The translations under genes were made by a program, and so were the position numbers. From positions 1 to 64,000 of the forward strand of contig CALKJZ010000012.1 of the NCBI GenBank assembly GCA_937995515.1: a DNA stretch of 64,000 bases. Reading direction: 5' to 3'. This document shows, piece after piece, positions 8,558 to 17,177 of the stretch; within the stretch, counting starts at the first letter, position 1, and every line of letters begins with the position of its first letter. The notes under the pieces were generated by a model, which was not told the origin of the DNA, searched no databases, and saw only the letters and a program-made list of their open reading frames with translations. This DNA comes from an uncultured Sphingomonadaceae bacterium. Lineage in GTDB: Bacteria; Pseudomonadota; Alphaproteobacteria; Sphingomonadales; Sphingomonadaceae.

Positions 8558-9598
8558 CTAGCCGAAACCGGTGCGCGGCGGAACGCCCGGGGCGGCCGCA
8601 AGCATGGCCAGCGCCTGCAGCGCGAGCACCTCGCCGGCGCTCGCGCGCGCCTTGATGGCGGCCTCGGCGGCAAGGCAGGTCTCGAGCGCGGCCTCGAGCG
8701 CCGGCACCGGCCAGCGTTCCAGCGCCCGGATCATGGGCTCTTGCTCCTTCCAGAAGATGGGCGGCCGCGCCGCCTCGACCGCCGCGCGCGGGCTGTCGCC
8801 GCCCGCCACCCGGTGTGCGAGCTCGAGCGCGAGGAGCAGCCGTGCACCGAGCGCGCGCAGCGCGGGGATTGCGCCCGAGCGGCCGGCCGTGCGGAGCTCG
8901 CGCGCCACCGTGCCGCCGTCGCCGGCGAGGATGGCAAGCGCAAGCCGGCCCGCCTCCTCGGCCTCGGCGCCGCCCGAAGCCACGGCCTCCACGTCGGCGA
9001 CTGACGCGGCTGCGGGCGCGCCCGGAGCGGCGCCGAGGTAGAGGGCGAGCTTTTCCACCTCGGCTGCAAGCAGCGACCGGTCGCTGCCGGCAATCTCGAC
9101 CAGCCGGAAGCCGGCATCGCGCGGCAGGCGGAGGCCATGGCGCCCCGCCTCGGCGGAAACGAACTGCGCGAGCTCGCCGGGCGCGGGCGGATGATTGATG
9201 ATGAGGATAGCCGCATCGCTCGCCTCGACCAGCGCCTGCAGCCGGTCGCCCCTGCGCAGGGCGCCCGTTTCCGCCACCACCGGGTTCCCGGCGGCCGGGG
9301 CCTCGAGCAGCAGGGCAACGGCCGACGCCAGTTCCGCAGGCGTGCCCGAGACGCGCACGACCTGCCGCCCTCCGAACAGCGGAATGCTGGCGGCCATCTC
9401 GGCAAGCAGGCCCGGCCGCGCTGCCACTGCCGCGCCGGTGAGCACGGTGTGGGGCTGGCCGGCTGCGAGCTGCCCGGCTGCACGCGCGGCCATCAGCCGC
9501 GATGCGCCCTCGTCGCGTCCGGCAAAGAGCAGCAGGCGCTGGCTCTCGCTCCATCGCGCAAGGACACGGTCGAGATCGCCGGGACGGGCTGTTGCCAT
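8558..9598 (-). CDS. holA: DNA polymerase III subunit delta
   Basis: 346 residues, matching HolA length. Recognisable pieces are the AAA+-like N-terminal fold (LLFAGRDEGASRLMAARA), IPLFGGRQVVRV, the helical middle domain DRSLLAAEVEKLALYLG, and the C-terminal clamp-loader helices around FWKEQEPMIRALERW. HolA opens the beta clamp inside the gamma-complex loader. The gene directly abuts lptE upstream and is followed closely by the sensor kinase, as expected in a single minus-strand operon led by the DUF3576 gene and leuS. Confidence 0.92.
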   Translation of the reverse strand: MATARPGDLDRVLARWSESQRLLLFAGRDEGASRLMAARAAGQLAAGQPHTVLTGAAVAARPGLLAEMAASIPLFGGRQVVRVSGTPAELASAVALLLEAPAAGNPVVAETGALRRGDRLQALVEASDAAILIINHPPAPGELAQFVSAEAGRHGLRLPRDAGFRLVEIAGSDRSLLAAEVEKLALYLGAAPGAPAAASVADVEAVASGGAEAEEAGRLALAILAGDGGTVARELRTAGRSGAIPALRALGARLLLALELAHRVAGGDSPRAAVEAARPPIFWKEQEPMIRALERWPVPALEAALETCLAAEAAIKARASAGEVLALQALAMLAAAPGVPPRTGFG

Positions 9599-10111
9599 TC
9601 AGCGCCCGGGAGCGCCGGCCTCGCGGGCGTAGAGGGCGATGCGCGCCACGATGTCGGCCGCGATCCGGTCGGTCAGCCGCTCGGCCGCGCTGGTTTCGGC
9701 TGCAAGCGTTGCATAGTCGGAGCCCACGACGTCGATGCCGGCATCTGCGCCGGCGGTTGCGTCGATGAGGGGGGTCTCGGCCCCGGCCTCGTAGAGCTGC
9801 CAGCGTGCGCGCATGGTGCGCCGCTCGCGCACGATGCTGTTGTCGCCGCGCACGCCGAAGCCGTCGATCCGGTCGTCGAGCCGCACGGCCAGGCGATAGC
9901 GGGCCGGTGCCGCAGCCGCGCCATTCGTCCCGAGCCGGGCCAGCAGCCGTTCGCGCAGCAGATAGCCGTTGCGATCGGGGATCGGGTCGACCGCGATGGC
10001 GCCCAGCATCCCTGCGGCCGGGCCTTGGCGTCCGGCCGTGTAGACCGGTGTGAGGCTGCAGGCGGAAAGCGCGGCGAGCAGCACCACGAGCAGGGCCCAA
10101 CGCTCAGGCAA
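9599..10111 (-). CDS. lptE: LPS assembly lipoprotein LptE
   Basis: 170 residues with a lipoprotein signal peptide ending in the lipobox LSAC (Cys about 18), followed by [12 protein letters not shown]. LptE is the outer-membrane lipoprotein that plugs LptD and helps deliver lipopolysaccharide to the cell surface. The context leuS-lptE-holA is the standard one for this gene. It overlaps the end of leuS by eight bases and ends at the holA start. Sequence conservation in this family is low, so the call rests on lipobox, size and position together. Confidence 0.88.
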   Translation of the reverse strand: MPERWALLVVLLAALSACSLTPVYTAGRQGPAAGMLGAIAVDPIPDRNGYLLRERLLARLGTNGAAAAPARYRLAVRLDDRIDGFGVRGDNSIVRERRTMRARWQLYEAGAETPLIDATAGADAGIDVVGSDYATLAAETSAAERLTDRIAADIVARIALYAREAGAPGR

Positions 10112-12644
10112 GAATGTTCACCAGCCGTTCGGGCACGATGATCACCTTGCGCGGGGGCGCATCGCCCACCAGCCGCGCGACCTTCGGCAGGCCGAGCGCC
10201 TCGCGTTCGACCGTCTCGCGGTCGGCTCCGCGGGCGAGCACCATGGTGTCGCGCAGCTTGCCGTTCACCTGCACCGCCCAGGTCACCGAGTCGTCCACCA
10301 GCATCGCCGGGTCGGCAACGGGCCAGGCGGCATCCGCGATCAGCCCCGCCTCGCCACGCGCGGCCCAGGCTTCCTCGGCGACATGGGGCACCATCGGGGC
10401 GACCAGCAGCAGGAGCGTGCGCGTGGCCTCGTCGCGCGTGGCGCTGGGGCCGGCCCTCTCGATCGCATTGGCCAGTTCGAAGGCGCGCGCGACCGCCTTG
10501 TTGAACTGCAGCCTCTCGAGGTCGCGGGTGATGCCGTCGATGGTCTTGTGCATCAGCCGCGCAAGCGCGGGATCCGCGCCCTCGCCGCCCGGCAGCCGCG
10601 CAAGGCGCCACAGCCGCTGGACAAACCGCGCCGCCCCCTCGATGCCGCCGAGCGACCAGGCGAGATCGCGCTCGGGCGGGCTGTCGGACAGCATGAACCA
10701 GCGCACCGCATCCGCGCCGTAGCGCGCGATGATGGCATCCGGGTCCACCACATTCTTGCGCGACTTCGACATCTTCTCGACCCGCCCGAGGATCGCCGGC
10801 TGGCCGGTTGCAATCTCGATCCAGCGGTCGCCGCGCCGCTCGACCGCCGCCGGCTCAAGCCATGCGCCCGACTGCGAGCGGAAGGTCTCGTGCGTCACCA
10901 TCCCCTGGGTGAACAGGGATGCGAACGGTTCGGCAAAGCCGAGCCTGCCGATATGGTGGAGCGCGCGGGTGAAGAAGCGCGCATAGAGGAGGTGCAGGAT
11001 CGCATGCTCGATGCCGCCGATGTAGTGGGTGACGGGCATCCAGCCCTCGACCGCCTCCCGGTTGAACGGACGGTCCGCAGCCGGGCCGGCGAAGCGCAGG
11101 AAATACCAGCTGGAATCGACAAAGGTGTCGAGCGTGTCGGTTTCGCGGACGGCCGGCGCGCCACAGCTGGGGCAGGGCACGTGCTTCCATGTCGGGTGCC
11201 GGTCGAGCGGGTTGCCCGGCACGTCGAAGGTGACATCCTCGGGCAGCAGCACGGGCAGCTGCTCCCGCGGCACAGGCACCGGCCCGCACGCGGGGCAGTG
11301 GATGATGGGGATGGGCGGGCCCCAGTAGCGCTGGCGCGAGATGCCCCAGTCGCGCAGCCGGAACACGGTGGTGCCCCGGCCCCAACCCTCGGCCTCGGCG
11401 CGCGCGATGACGGCTGCGATCGCCTCGCCCGTTTCCATGCCGTCGAGAAAGCCGGAGTTGATGATCCGCCCCGGGCCGGTCCACGCCTCGTCGCCGACGG
11501 GGCCGGTCTCGCCATCCGGCCCGGCCACCACGCGCGGCGCGGGCAGGCCATATCGGCGCGCGAAATCGAGGTCGCGCTGGTCGTGCGCCGGGCAGCCGAA
11601 GATGGCGCCCGTGCCATAGTCCATCAGCACGAAGTTGGCGATGAAGACCGGCAGGGTGCGGGGCGCAAGCGGGTGCGCCACCCGCAGGCCGGTGTCGAAC
11701 CCCTTCTTTTCGGCCGTCTCGAGCACGGCGGCCGAGGTGCCGGTGCGGCGGCACTCGGCGATGAAGGCCGCCGCCGAGGCCGAGCGTTCGGCGACGGCGA
11801 CCGCCAGCGGATGGTCGATGGCAACGGCTGCAAAGGCGGCCCCGAACAGCGTGTCGGGCCGCGTGGAGAACACCTCGAAGCTGGGCGCAAGGCCGGGTGG
11901 CGGCTCGACGAGGTCGAACCGGAAGCTGAGCCCCTGCGACTTGCCGATCCAGTTCTCCTGCATCAGCCGCACCTTCTCGGGCCAGCCCGAAAGCGTGGGC
12001 AGCGCCTCGGCGAGGGCATCGGCGAAATCGGTGATCTTCAGGAACCACTGGGTGAGCTTGCGCCGCTCCACCTCCGCGCCCGACCGCCAGCCGCGCCCGT
12101 CGATCACCTGCTCGTTGGCGAGCACGGTCATGTCGACCGGGTCCCAGTTGACCCAGCCATCCTTGCGGGTGACAAGGCCGGCCTCGAGGAGGTCGAGGAA
12201 CAGCGCCTGCTCGTGGCCGTAATAGTCCGGGTCGCAGGTGGCGAACTCGCGGCTCCAGTCGATGGCAAGCCCGAGCCGCTTCAGCTGGGCGCGCATGGTC
12301 TCGATGTTCGCCCGCGTCCAGGCGCCCGGGTGCACGCCGCGCTCCATCGCCGCATTCTCGGCGGGCATGCCGAACGCATCCCATCCCATGGGGTGCAGCA
12401 CATCGTGGCCCTGCATCCGCCGCGCCCGTGCCAAGACATCGCCCATGGTGTAGTTGCGCACATGGCCCATGTGGATGCGCCCCGAGGGATAGGGGAACAT
12501 CTCGAGGATGTAGGAGCGCGGGGCGCCCGGCCGCTGGCCGGCGCGGAAACAGCCCGCCGCCTCCCACGCAGCCTGCCATCGCGCATCGGCCTCGGCGGGA
12601 TCGAAGCGGCCGGAGGCAGCCGCGGCACGGGTCGCCCGGTCCAC
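10104..12644 (-). CDS. leuS: Leucine-tRNA ligase
   Basis: 846 residues, normal bacterial LeuRS length. Class I signatures are present: the HIGH-type HMGH in [15 protein letters not shown] (about residues 50-65) and KMSKSRKN near residue 600. Between them lies the CP1 editing domain, with [13 protein letters not shown] and the GCPAHDQRD motif whose Asp is used to hydrolyse misacylated tRNA. A CxxC zinc pair is seen in IHCPACGP and PCPSCGAP. It charges tRNA-Leu in the cytosol. The gene lies eight bases after the DUF3576 lipoprotein and overlaps lptE. Confidence 0.98.
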   Translation of the reverse strand: MDRATRAAAASGRFDPAEADARWQAAWEAAGCFRAGQRPGAPRSYILEMFPYPSGRIHMGHVRNYTMGDVLARARRMQGHDVLHPMGWDAFGMPAENAAMERGVHPGAWTRANIETMRAQLKRLGLAIDWSREFATCDPDYYGHEQALFLDLLEAGLVTRKDGWVNWDPVDMTVLANEQVIDGRGWRSGAEVERRKLTQWFLKITDFADALAEALPTLSGWPEKVRLMQENWIGKSQGLSFRFDLVEPPPGLAPSFEVFSTRPDTLFGAAFAAVAIDHPLAVAVAERSASAAAFIAECRRTGTSAAVLETAEKKGFDTGLRVAHPLAPRTLPVFIANFVLMDYGTGAIFGCPAHDQRDLDFARRYGLPAPRVVAGPDGETGPVGDEAWTGPGRIINSGFLDGMETGEAIAAVIARAEAEGWGRGTTVFRLRDWGISRQRYWGPPIPIIHCPACGPVPVPREQLPVLLPEDVTFDVPGNPLDRHPTWKHVPCPSCGAPAVRETDTLDTFVDSSWYFLRFAGPAADRPFNREAVEGWMPVTHYIGGIEHAILHLLYARFFTRALHHIGRLGFAEPFASLFTQGMVTHETFRSQSGAWLEPAAVERRGDRWIEIATGQPAILGRVEKMSKSRKNVVDPDAIIARYGADAVRWFMLSDSPPERDLAWSLGGIEGAARFVQRLWRLARLPGGEGADPALARLMHKTIDGITRDLERLQFNKAVARAFELANAIERAGPSATRDEATRTLLLLVAPMVPHVAEEAWAARGEAGLIADAAWPVADPAMLVDDSVTWAVQVNGKLRDTMVLARGADRETVEREALGLPKVARLVGDAPPRKVIIVPERLVNILA

Positions 12645-12652
12645 GGCCGGTT

Positions 12653-13132
12653 TCAGCCGCCCACCGCCGCCTGCCGGAGCGCGCGTGCGCGCTGGAGGAT
12701 GATTTCCTCCAGCCGCTGCACGGTGCCTGCCCGCACGGGCGCCTCCACCCAGCGGCCGTTCTGGAAAACCTGCCGGTTCGCCGAGACCTGCACCGCATCA
12801 GCCCGGAGCGCACCATCCATGATGGCAACCGTCACCTTGATCCGCTCGTCGGCCTGGCCCGGGTTCTGGAACCAGTCGGTCACGATCACGCCGCCAGCGG
12901 AATCGACCTGGGCAATCGGCATGAACTGGAGCGTCTCGAGGCTCGCGCGCCACAGGAAGCTGTTGACCCCGATCTGGGTCACCTGGGTTGCAGCCGCAGG
13001 CGAAGGCGCCTTGTTCCGGCCAGCGCAGCCGGCAAGCGCGAGCCCGAGGCCGAGCGCGACCAGGAGGGCGTTGCGCGGGAAGGGGCGCAAGGGGCGCCCG
13101 GGCGCCGGGGGCAGGCGGTGGTGGTCGGTCAA
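12653..13132 (-). CDS. DUF3576 domain lipoprotein
   Basis: 159 residues with an N-terminal hydrophobic signal peptide and lipobox LAGC (Cys about 36). The mature part matches the alphaproteobacterial DUF3576 family, including [25 protein letters not shown] and the C-terminal RARALRQAA. Function is unknown; the family is regularly found immediately upstream of leuS-lptE, which suggests an envelope role linked to LPS or outer-membrane assembly. It is the first gene of this operon; any promoter must lie in the intergenic region that also carries the long inverted repeat. Confidence 0.9.
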   Translation of the reverse strand: MTDHHRLPPAPGRPLRPFPRNALLVALGLGLALAGCAGRNKAPSPAAATQVTQIGVNSFLWRASLETLQFMPIAQVDSAGGVIVTDWFQNPGQADERIKVTVAIMDGALRADAVQVSANRQVFQNGRWVEAPVRAGTVQRLEEIILQRARALRQAAVGG

Positions 13133-13448
13133 TCCAGCGGATCCTCAACATGGTTGCAGCGCGGGCCGGCGCTTGTGCGTCAGCCGCTGTTCAGCCCCGT
13201 GGCCATAGGCAGCGCATGCCCGATGCGCAACATCAGCAGCGGCGGTGAAACGGGGCTGAACACGCCGTGCGGCCGGATCGTGGCCGGCTTTGTCATCCGC
13301 ATGTCACAGCCTTGGCGCAGCCGGGGGCGCGGATGTGGAGTCGGGGTCACAGGCGCGCGCGATTCGCCGGATGCCGCGGCGTGCCACGCCGGTGACTGGG
13401 CGATGAACCGTGGGCTTTTCCGGGCGGATGGGATAGACAGGCGACGAA
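13133..13448. other. Intergenic region with a long stem-loop
   Basis: 316 bases between the divergent DUF3576 and outer-membrane-like genes. It holds the 13-base inverted repeat listed separately and must carry both promoters. No ORF with coding character was seen, and no tRNA-like arm. Confidence 0.6.
13188..13262. repeat. 13-bp perfect inverted repeat with a nested hairpin
   Basis: TGTTCAGCCCCGT at 13188-13200 is exactly complementary in inverted order to ACGGGGCTGAACA at 13250-13262. Within the 49-base loop is a second stem, GCGCAT (13212-13217) and ATGCGC (13223-13228), separated by five bases. As RNA this would fold into a long stem capped by a smaller hairpin. It could be a structured leader, a small RNA or a cruciform regulatory site. 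No poly-T tract follows, so a simple terminator is less likely. Confidence 0.6.
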
Positions 13449-14312
13449 ATGTGTAGGCGACTCGGCAAGGCTTTAGAGTTGCGGACATGGGCGCCTCCGC
13501 TGGCCCGGCCCGCGCGCGCGCCGGCCGTGGCGGCAGCGGCGGCCCTCCTCGTGCTGGCGGGCGCGGCCGAGGGGCAGGCAAGGCCGCGCACCCAGACCGC
13601 AGCCGCCCTGGCCCCGGGCACACCGGCCGGACCGGCCACGCCGGGCATGGCCCAGCCGCGCCGCGGTCTTCTCGTCGAGGCGGAAGGGCCGTCGTTCCGG
13701 CTGCGGCCTGATACGCTTGGCTCCTTCCCGCCCGTCACGCTCGATGTGGGGCGATTCGCCTTCACCGCGCCGGGCCGCCCGGCGACCGGACTCCAGTCGT
13801 CGGAGCGGAGCTTCCGCTTCACGCCATCCGGCTCGTCGGACCGCCGTGCCGTCTCGCTCGGGGTGACCGCGCGCAGCGTCGCGGCGCCGGCCGCATCTGC
13901 GCCCGTGCGGACCGCGGCGGCCGCACCCGTCGAGCGGCAGACACAGCCCGTTGGCTTCAACCTCGACCTCGCGGTGGGCTGGAACGGATTTGCACTCTCG
14001 GGCGGCGTCTCGCGGCTCGATACCGGGGTTGCAGCGGGCCTGCGCGAGGGCGTCGATGTGGCGCTGAGCTATGGCGGGCGCAACTGGAAGACCAGCGTGC
14101 AGGCCACCGCCGAGCGCAGCAATCCGCTCGTGCTGCGCCAGTTCGACGAGGTGGAGCGGTTCGGGATCGAGGCCGGCGGCGCCTATGCCCTTGGCCGCAG
14201 CTTCTCGGTGCTCGGCGGCGTGCGCTACCGCGCCGCACCAGCCAACCCGTCACTCCTCGATCCAAACGCCGACGACAAGAGCGTCTACCTCGGCGGCGCC
14301 GTCGCGTTCTGA
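13449..14312 (+). CDS. Putative outer-membrane beta-barrel protein
   Basis: 287 residues. A signal peptide is likely (hydrophobic PAVAAAAALLVLAGAAEGQA, about residues 25-45). A long Ala/Pro-rich central region follows, then about 120 residues of alternating hydrophobic strands (FNLDLAVGWNGFALSGGVSRL, VDVALSYGGRNWKTSVQATAE, FSVLGGVRYRAAP). The protein ends in VAF, and a C-terminal Phe is the signature of Bam-inserted barrels. No family name is recognised. It may be a small porin-like or opacity-type protein. The ribosome site is weak. It stands alone between the inverted repeat and the 12-bp repeat array. Confidence 0.65.
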   Translation: MCRRLGKALELRTWAPPLARPARAPAVAAAAALLVLAGAAEGQARPRTQTAAALAPGTPAGPATPGMAQPRRGLLVEAEGPSFRLRPDTLGSFPPVTLDVGRFAFTAPGRPATGLQSSERSFRFTPSGSSDRRAVSLGVTARSVAAPAASAPVRTAAAAPVERQTQPVGFNLDLAVGWNGFALSGGVSRLDTGVAAGLREGVDVALSYGGRNWKTSVQATAERSNPLVLRQFDEVERFGIEAGGAYALGRSFSVLGGVRYRAAPANPSLLDPNADDKSVYLGGAVAF

Positions 14313-14385
14313 CGGGGTGCCGGCGCACGCGCGGAAGGCCGCTCTCATGCCCCCCTCCCCGGCGCAGCCGCCCAGACTCGTGGGC

Positions 14386-14481
14386 GTCGACCACAATGTC
14401 GACCACAATGTCGACCACGGCGTCGACCACGGCGTCGAACACGGCGTTGAACACGGCGTCGACCATGGCGTCGAACATGGG
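14386..14481. repeat. Eight tandem copies of a 12-bp unit
   Basis: The unit is GTCGACCACAAT/GGC. Eight imperfect copies run without gaps from 14386 to 14481; early copies are nearly identical and later ones show A-for-C and T-for-C changes. In the frame of the downstream hydrolase the array would read as VDHN/VDHG/VEHG repeats. On the other strand it would read as a hydrophobic-acidic VVD/FDA pattern. I place it upstream of the preferred hydrolase start, so it is probably untranslated or a leader. Slippage expansion is the likely origin. Copy number should vary between strains. Confidence 0.9.
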
Positions 14482-14520
14482 GCCGGCCACCGCCGCGCGC
14501 GACTGGCCGCCGGCCCTTGC

Positions 14521-15717
14521 GTGGCGCTCAAGCGTCTCGCGCTGGCTGCCATGGCCGCAGCAGCAGGCCCGCTCGCCGCGGGGCAGGCGGAGCCGGCACC
14601 GGCAAAGAGCGGGGCCGAGGCGGTGCGCCAGGCCCTGCCGCCCGTTGCCGACCCCGATGCCCTGCAGCCGCAGGAGCCGGTTCCGGGCTGCGGCGAGCGG
14701 CCGCTTCCCGAGGGGCCCCGGGATGCGCTTCCCGACGAGACCCGCGCCGCGCTTCGGCGCTTCGAGGAGACGCACCGGGGTCTTGGCCTCGTGGTGCTGC
14801 AGGATGGCGCGATAATTTTCGAACATTACGCCCCCGGGTTCGGGGCGGGCGCGCGCTTCCAGTCCTTCTCCATGGCAAAATCGCTGATGTCGCTTGCCAT
14901 TGGGGCGGCGATCGGGGAGGGGCTGATGCCGCGCGAGGATCAGCCCCTGCGGCGGTTCGTGGAGCGCCCCGGCGCGCTGGCCGACGTGCCGCTGCGCGCG
15001 TTTCTCACCATGTCGTCGGGGATGGAGGCGTTCCGCGAGGGCGAGGACCCGCGCAGCCAGCAGCTCATCTTCGGGCCCGACATCTCGGGCGTTGCGCTTT
15101 CCGCACGCCTCGTTGCACCGCCAGAGACCCGCTTTGTCTACAACAATGCGTCGAGCCAGGTGGCCGGCGAAGCGCTGCAGCAGGCGCTGCTGCGGGCCGG
15201 GCGCGGGGGCTATGCCGCCTATCTTTCAGCCGGGATCTGGTGCGCCATCGGGGCCGGCCCGGCGAGCCTCTGGGTGGAGGCGCCCGACCGGCCACGCTTC
15301 TACCTCGGGGTGAACGCCACCGTTCGCGACTGGGCGCGCGTTGGCCAGCTGATCCTCGACCGGGGCCGCGCCGGCGGCCGCCAGGTGGTGCCGGCGCGCT
15401 GGATCGAGCGGATGGCCGCGCCCTCGCGGGCCAACAGCATCTACGGCTACCAGGTCTGGCGCGGCAGCCCCCATGTCGACCGGCGCGACTATGGCGGCGG
15501 GCTCGACCTCGTGGTGGCGCGGAGCGCCCCGTTCCGTGCCGACGATGTGCTCTTCTTCGACGGGTTCGGCGGCCAGAGGGTCTATGTCGTCCCCTCGGCG
15601 CGGCTGGTGATCGCGCGCGCCGGCGAAATCGATTTCGCGTTCGACGACTCGGCCCTAGTCAATTTCGTGCTCGACGGGCTTGCCGCGCGCAGGGCGGAGA
15701 TGGCGGCGAAGCCATAG
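14521..15717 (+). CDS. Serine hydrolase, beta-lactamase/class C penicillin-binding fold
   Basis: 398 residues from the GTG at 14521, chosen because it begins a typical signal peptide (basic start, then an Ala-rich core ending AAGQA). An ATG at 14347 in the same frame would add the repeat-encoded tail. The active-site tetrad SMAK (S117-K120) and a YxN-type motif (FVYNNASSQ) are clear. Members are periplasmic esterases, D-aminopeptidases or 6-aminohexanoate-hydrolase-like enzymes; the substrate cannot be chosen. The final 136 bases overlap the convergent ThiE-like ORF. Confidence 0.88.
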   Translation: MALKRLALAAMAAAAGPLAAGQAEPAPAKSGAEAVRQALPPVADPDALQPQEPVPGCGERPLPEGPRDALPDETRAALRRFEETHRGLGLVVLQDGAIIFEHYAPGFGAGARFQSFSMAKSLMSLAIGAAIGEGLMPREDQPLRRFVERPGALADVPLRAFLTMSSGMEAFREGEDPRSQQLIFGPDISGVALSARLVAPPETRFVYNNASSQVAGEALQQALLRAGRGGYAAYLSAGIWCAIGAGPASLWVEAPDRPRFYLGVNATVRDWARVGQLILDRGRAGGRQVVPARWIERMAAPSRANSIYGYQVWRGSPHVDRRDYGGGLDLVVARSAPFRADDVLFFDGFGGQRVYVVPSARLVIARAGEIDFAFDDSALVNFVLDGLAARRAEMAAKP

Positions 15718-16262
15718 CCGCCAAGGGCTGCAAGCCTCGGCGCGCGCCCTGCCGTCATTCCGCCCAGCGGCACCACCGGCCCCGGCGCGCCGCGGCAGGC
15801 AAGCCCGAAGCGCAGCGGGCCGAGCACTCGGGCGCCCGGGTGCGAGGAGGTGGCAAAGACGGGGGAGAGGAACACGAGATCCGCGCCCGCTGCAAAGGCC
15901 GCCAGAAGCTCGCGGCGGCTGCCGGCGCCGGCCGAGACCAGCCCGAAGCGCCGGCGCCGCGGAAGGTGCCGGAAGCGGGCGAGATGCACCCCATCCGCGC
16001 CATCTGCGCGCGCACCCGGCCAGGGCAGGGCCACAAGCAGCAGCAGCCTCCGCCGCCGGGCGAGCGGGCGCAGGCGCCCGAGAAGCGCGCGCCGCTGCGC
16101 ATCCGCTGCGGCATAGAGGCGCCAGACGATGCCGCTGCCACGCGGGAGCGCGCGGACGGAGGCGAGAAGGCCCTCCTCGCCGCCCGGCTCGGAACCGGTG
16201 AACAGCCACAGCCGGGGCAGGGCCCTCGTGCCGGTGCGCTGCCGTGCCATTGCCGCTGCCAT
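15582..16262 (-). CDS. Thiamine phosphate synthase-like protein (ThiE/TenI family)
   Basis: 226 residues from the ATG at 16262. The TIM-barrel pieces of ThiE/TenI are visible: ADGVHLARFRHLP, AAGADLVFLSPVFATSSHPG, VVPLGGM and GFAAISAL. The expected protein would end shortly after AISAL. Instead the frame continues about 30 residues (ASPSSTKLTRAESS onward) antisense to the serine hydrolase, so the original stop may have been lost. Several ThiE substrate residues cannot be confirmed, so a true synthase or a TenI-like role are both possible. It is divergent from the yggS gene by 24 bases. Confidence 0.75.
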   Translation of the reverse strand: MAAAMARQRTGTRALPRLWLFTGSEPGGEEGLLASVRALPRGSGIVWRLYAAADAQRRALLGRLRPLARRRRLLLLVALPWPGARADGADGVHLARFRHLPRRRRFGLVSAGAGSRRELLAAFAAGADLVFLSPVFATSSHPGARVLGPLRFGLACRGAPGPVVPLGGMTAGRAPRLAALGGYGFAAISALRAASPSSTKLTRAESSNAKSISPARAITSRAEGTT

Positions 16263-16286
16263 CCCGGGCCGGCATGGGGTTGATGG

Positions 16287-16982
16287 ATGAAGAAGGCAAT
16301 GCACCTCCCAGCGCCTGCGGTTGCGGGCACGGCGGCCGAGCGGCTGGCAGCCGTCCGGGCGACGCTCGCGCGCGAGGCGGCGGCAGGCGGCCATGCACCG
16401 CCGACCCTGGTTGCGGTTTCGAAGACCTTCGATGCCGAGGCGATCCGCCCGCTGATTGCAGCCGGCCAGCGGCATTTCGGCGAGAACCGGGTTCAGGAGG
16501 CCGAGGCCAAGTGGCCGGCGCTGCGGCTGGAGACGCCCGATCTCACCCTGCATCTCGTTGGCCAGCTGCAGTCGAACAAGGCCGAAGCGGCCGTCCGGCT
16601 GTTCGATGTCATCCATTCGGTCGACCGGCCGTCGCTGGTGCAGGCGCTCGCCAAGGCCATGGGCAGGACCGGGCGGCAGCCGGGGCTTCTGGTGCAGGTG
16701 AACATCGGCGCCGAAGCGCAGAAGGGCGGGGTGGCGATTGCGGATCTGCCGGCGCTCCTTGCGTTGGCCCGCGATCAGGGCCTTCACATCACGGGCCTCA
16801 TGTGCGTGCCGCCGGTCGGCCGCGAGCCGGCGCCCTACTTCGCCCTTCTTGCCAAGCTGGCCCGCCGGCACGGGCTTGCCGCACTGAGCATGGGGATGAG
16901 CGCAGACCATGACATCGCCGCGCGGCTGGGCGCCACCCATGTGCGGGTCGGCTCGGCCCTGTTCGGGCCGCGGGATGTATAA
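16287..16982 (+). CDS. YggS/PLPBP family pyridoxal phosphate homeostasis protein
   Basis: 231 residues. The alanine-racemase-like barrel carries the PLP lysine in LVAVSKTF (K46). GQRHFGENRVQEA, LHLVGQLQSNK, VIHSVDR, LLVQVNIG, GLMCVPP, LSMGMSADHDIA and VRVGSALFG are all family hallmarks. The protein binds PLP and buffers free PLP and 2-oxoacid metabolism in the cytosol. Pairing with a thiamine-synthase-like gene in divergent orientation suggests a cofactor locus. A second ATG four codons in is possible. Confidence 0.95.
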   Translation: MKKAMHLPAPAVAGTAAERLAAVRATLAREAAAGGHAPPTLVAVSKTFDAEAIRPLIAAGQRHFGENRVQEAEAKWPALRLETPDLTLHLVGQLQSNKAEAAVRLFDVIHSVDRPSLVQALAKAMGRTGRQPGLLVQVNIGAEAQKGGVAIADLPALLALARDQGLHITGLMCVPPVGREPAPYFALLAKLARRHGLAALSMGMSADHDIAARLGATHVRVGSALFGPRDV

Positions 16983-17177
16983 ACATGTGCAACCTTAAAC
17001 TTTGTTTACCAAATCAGGGTAAATGAAACGCCTGTAAAACATCTTCAATCAAGTTTGATTGCAGTTGAGACTGGCAACAAGACGCCTATCATTGCCGTAT
17101 CACCGAAGAGGTGATGGCCGCTGGCCTGCCGATGGGGGATCGCAGGTGCCGGCTGGATATTGGCAAGGACAGGGTCG
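16983..17177. promoter_or_regulatory. AT-rich intergenic region with short palindromes upstream of the PEP-CTERM gene
   Basis: This stretch is markedly AT-rich compared with its surroundings, which suits a regulated promoter. It holds an AATCAA-GT-TTGATT palindrome at 17047-17060 and a small hairpin TCACC/GGTGA at 17100-17114 just before the gene. I could not assign a confident -35/-10 pair. PEP-CTERM genes are often controlled by a PrsK/PrsR and sigma-54 system elsewhere, but no clear sigma-54 element was seen. Confidence 0.4.

Noticed and set aside
7380-10100. One minus-strand frame that seems to fuse the histidine kinase with 500 extra N-terminal residues
   Set aside because: The upstream part is out of frame with the real holA and lptE genes; the kinase has its own ribosome site at 8546.
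10050-13208. Long plus-strand open frame opposite leuS
   Set aside because: LeuS motifs on the minus strand are unmistakable; the plus frame is a GC-skew shadow.
14386-14481. CRISPR array
   Set aside because: Units are 12 bp, contiguous and without spacers.
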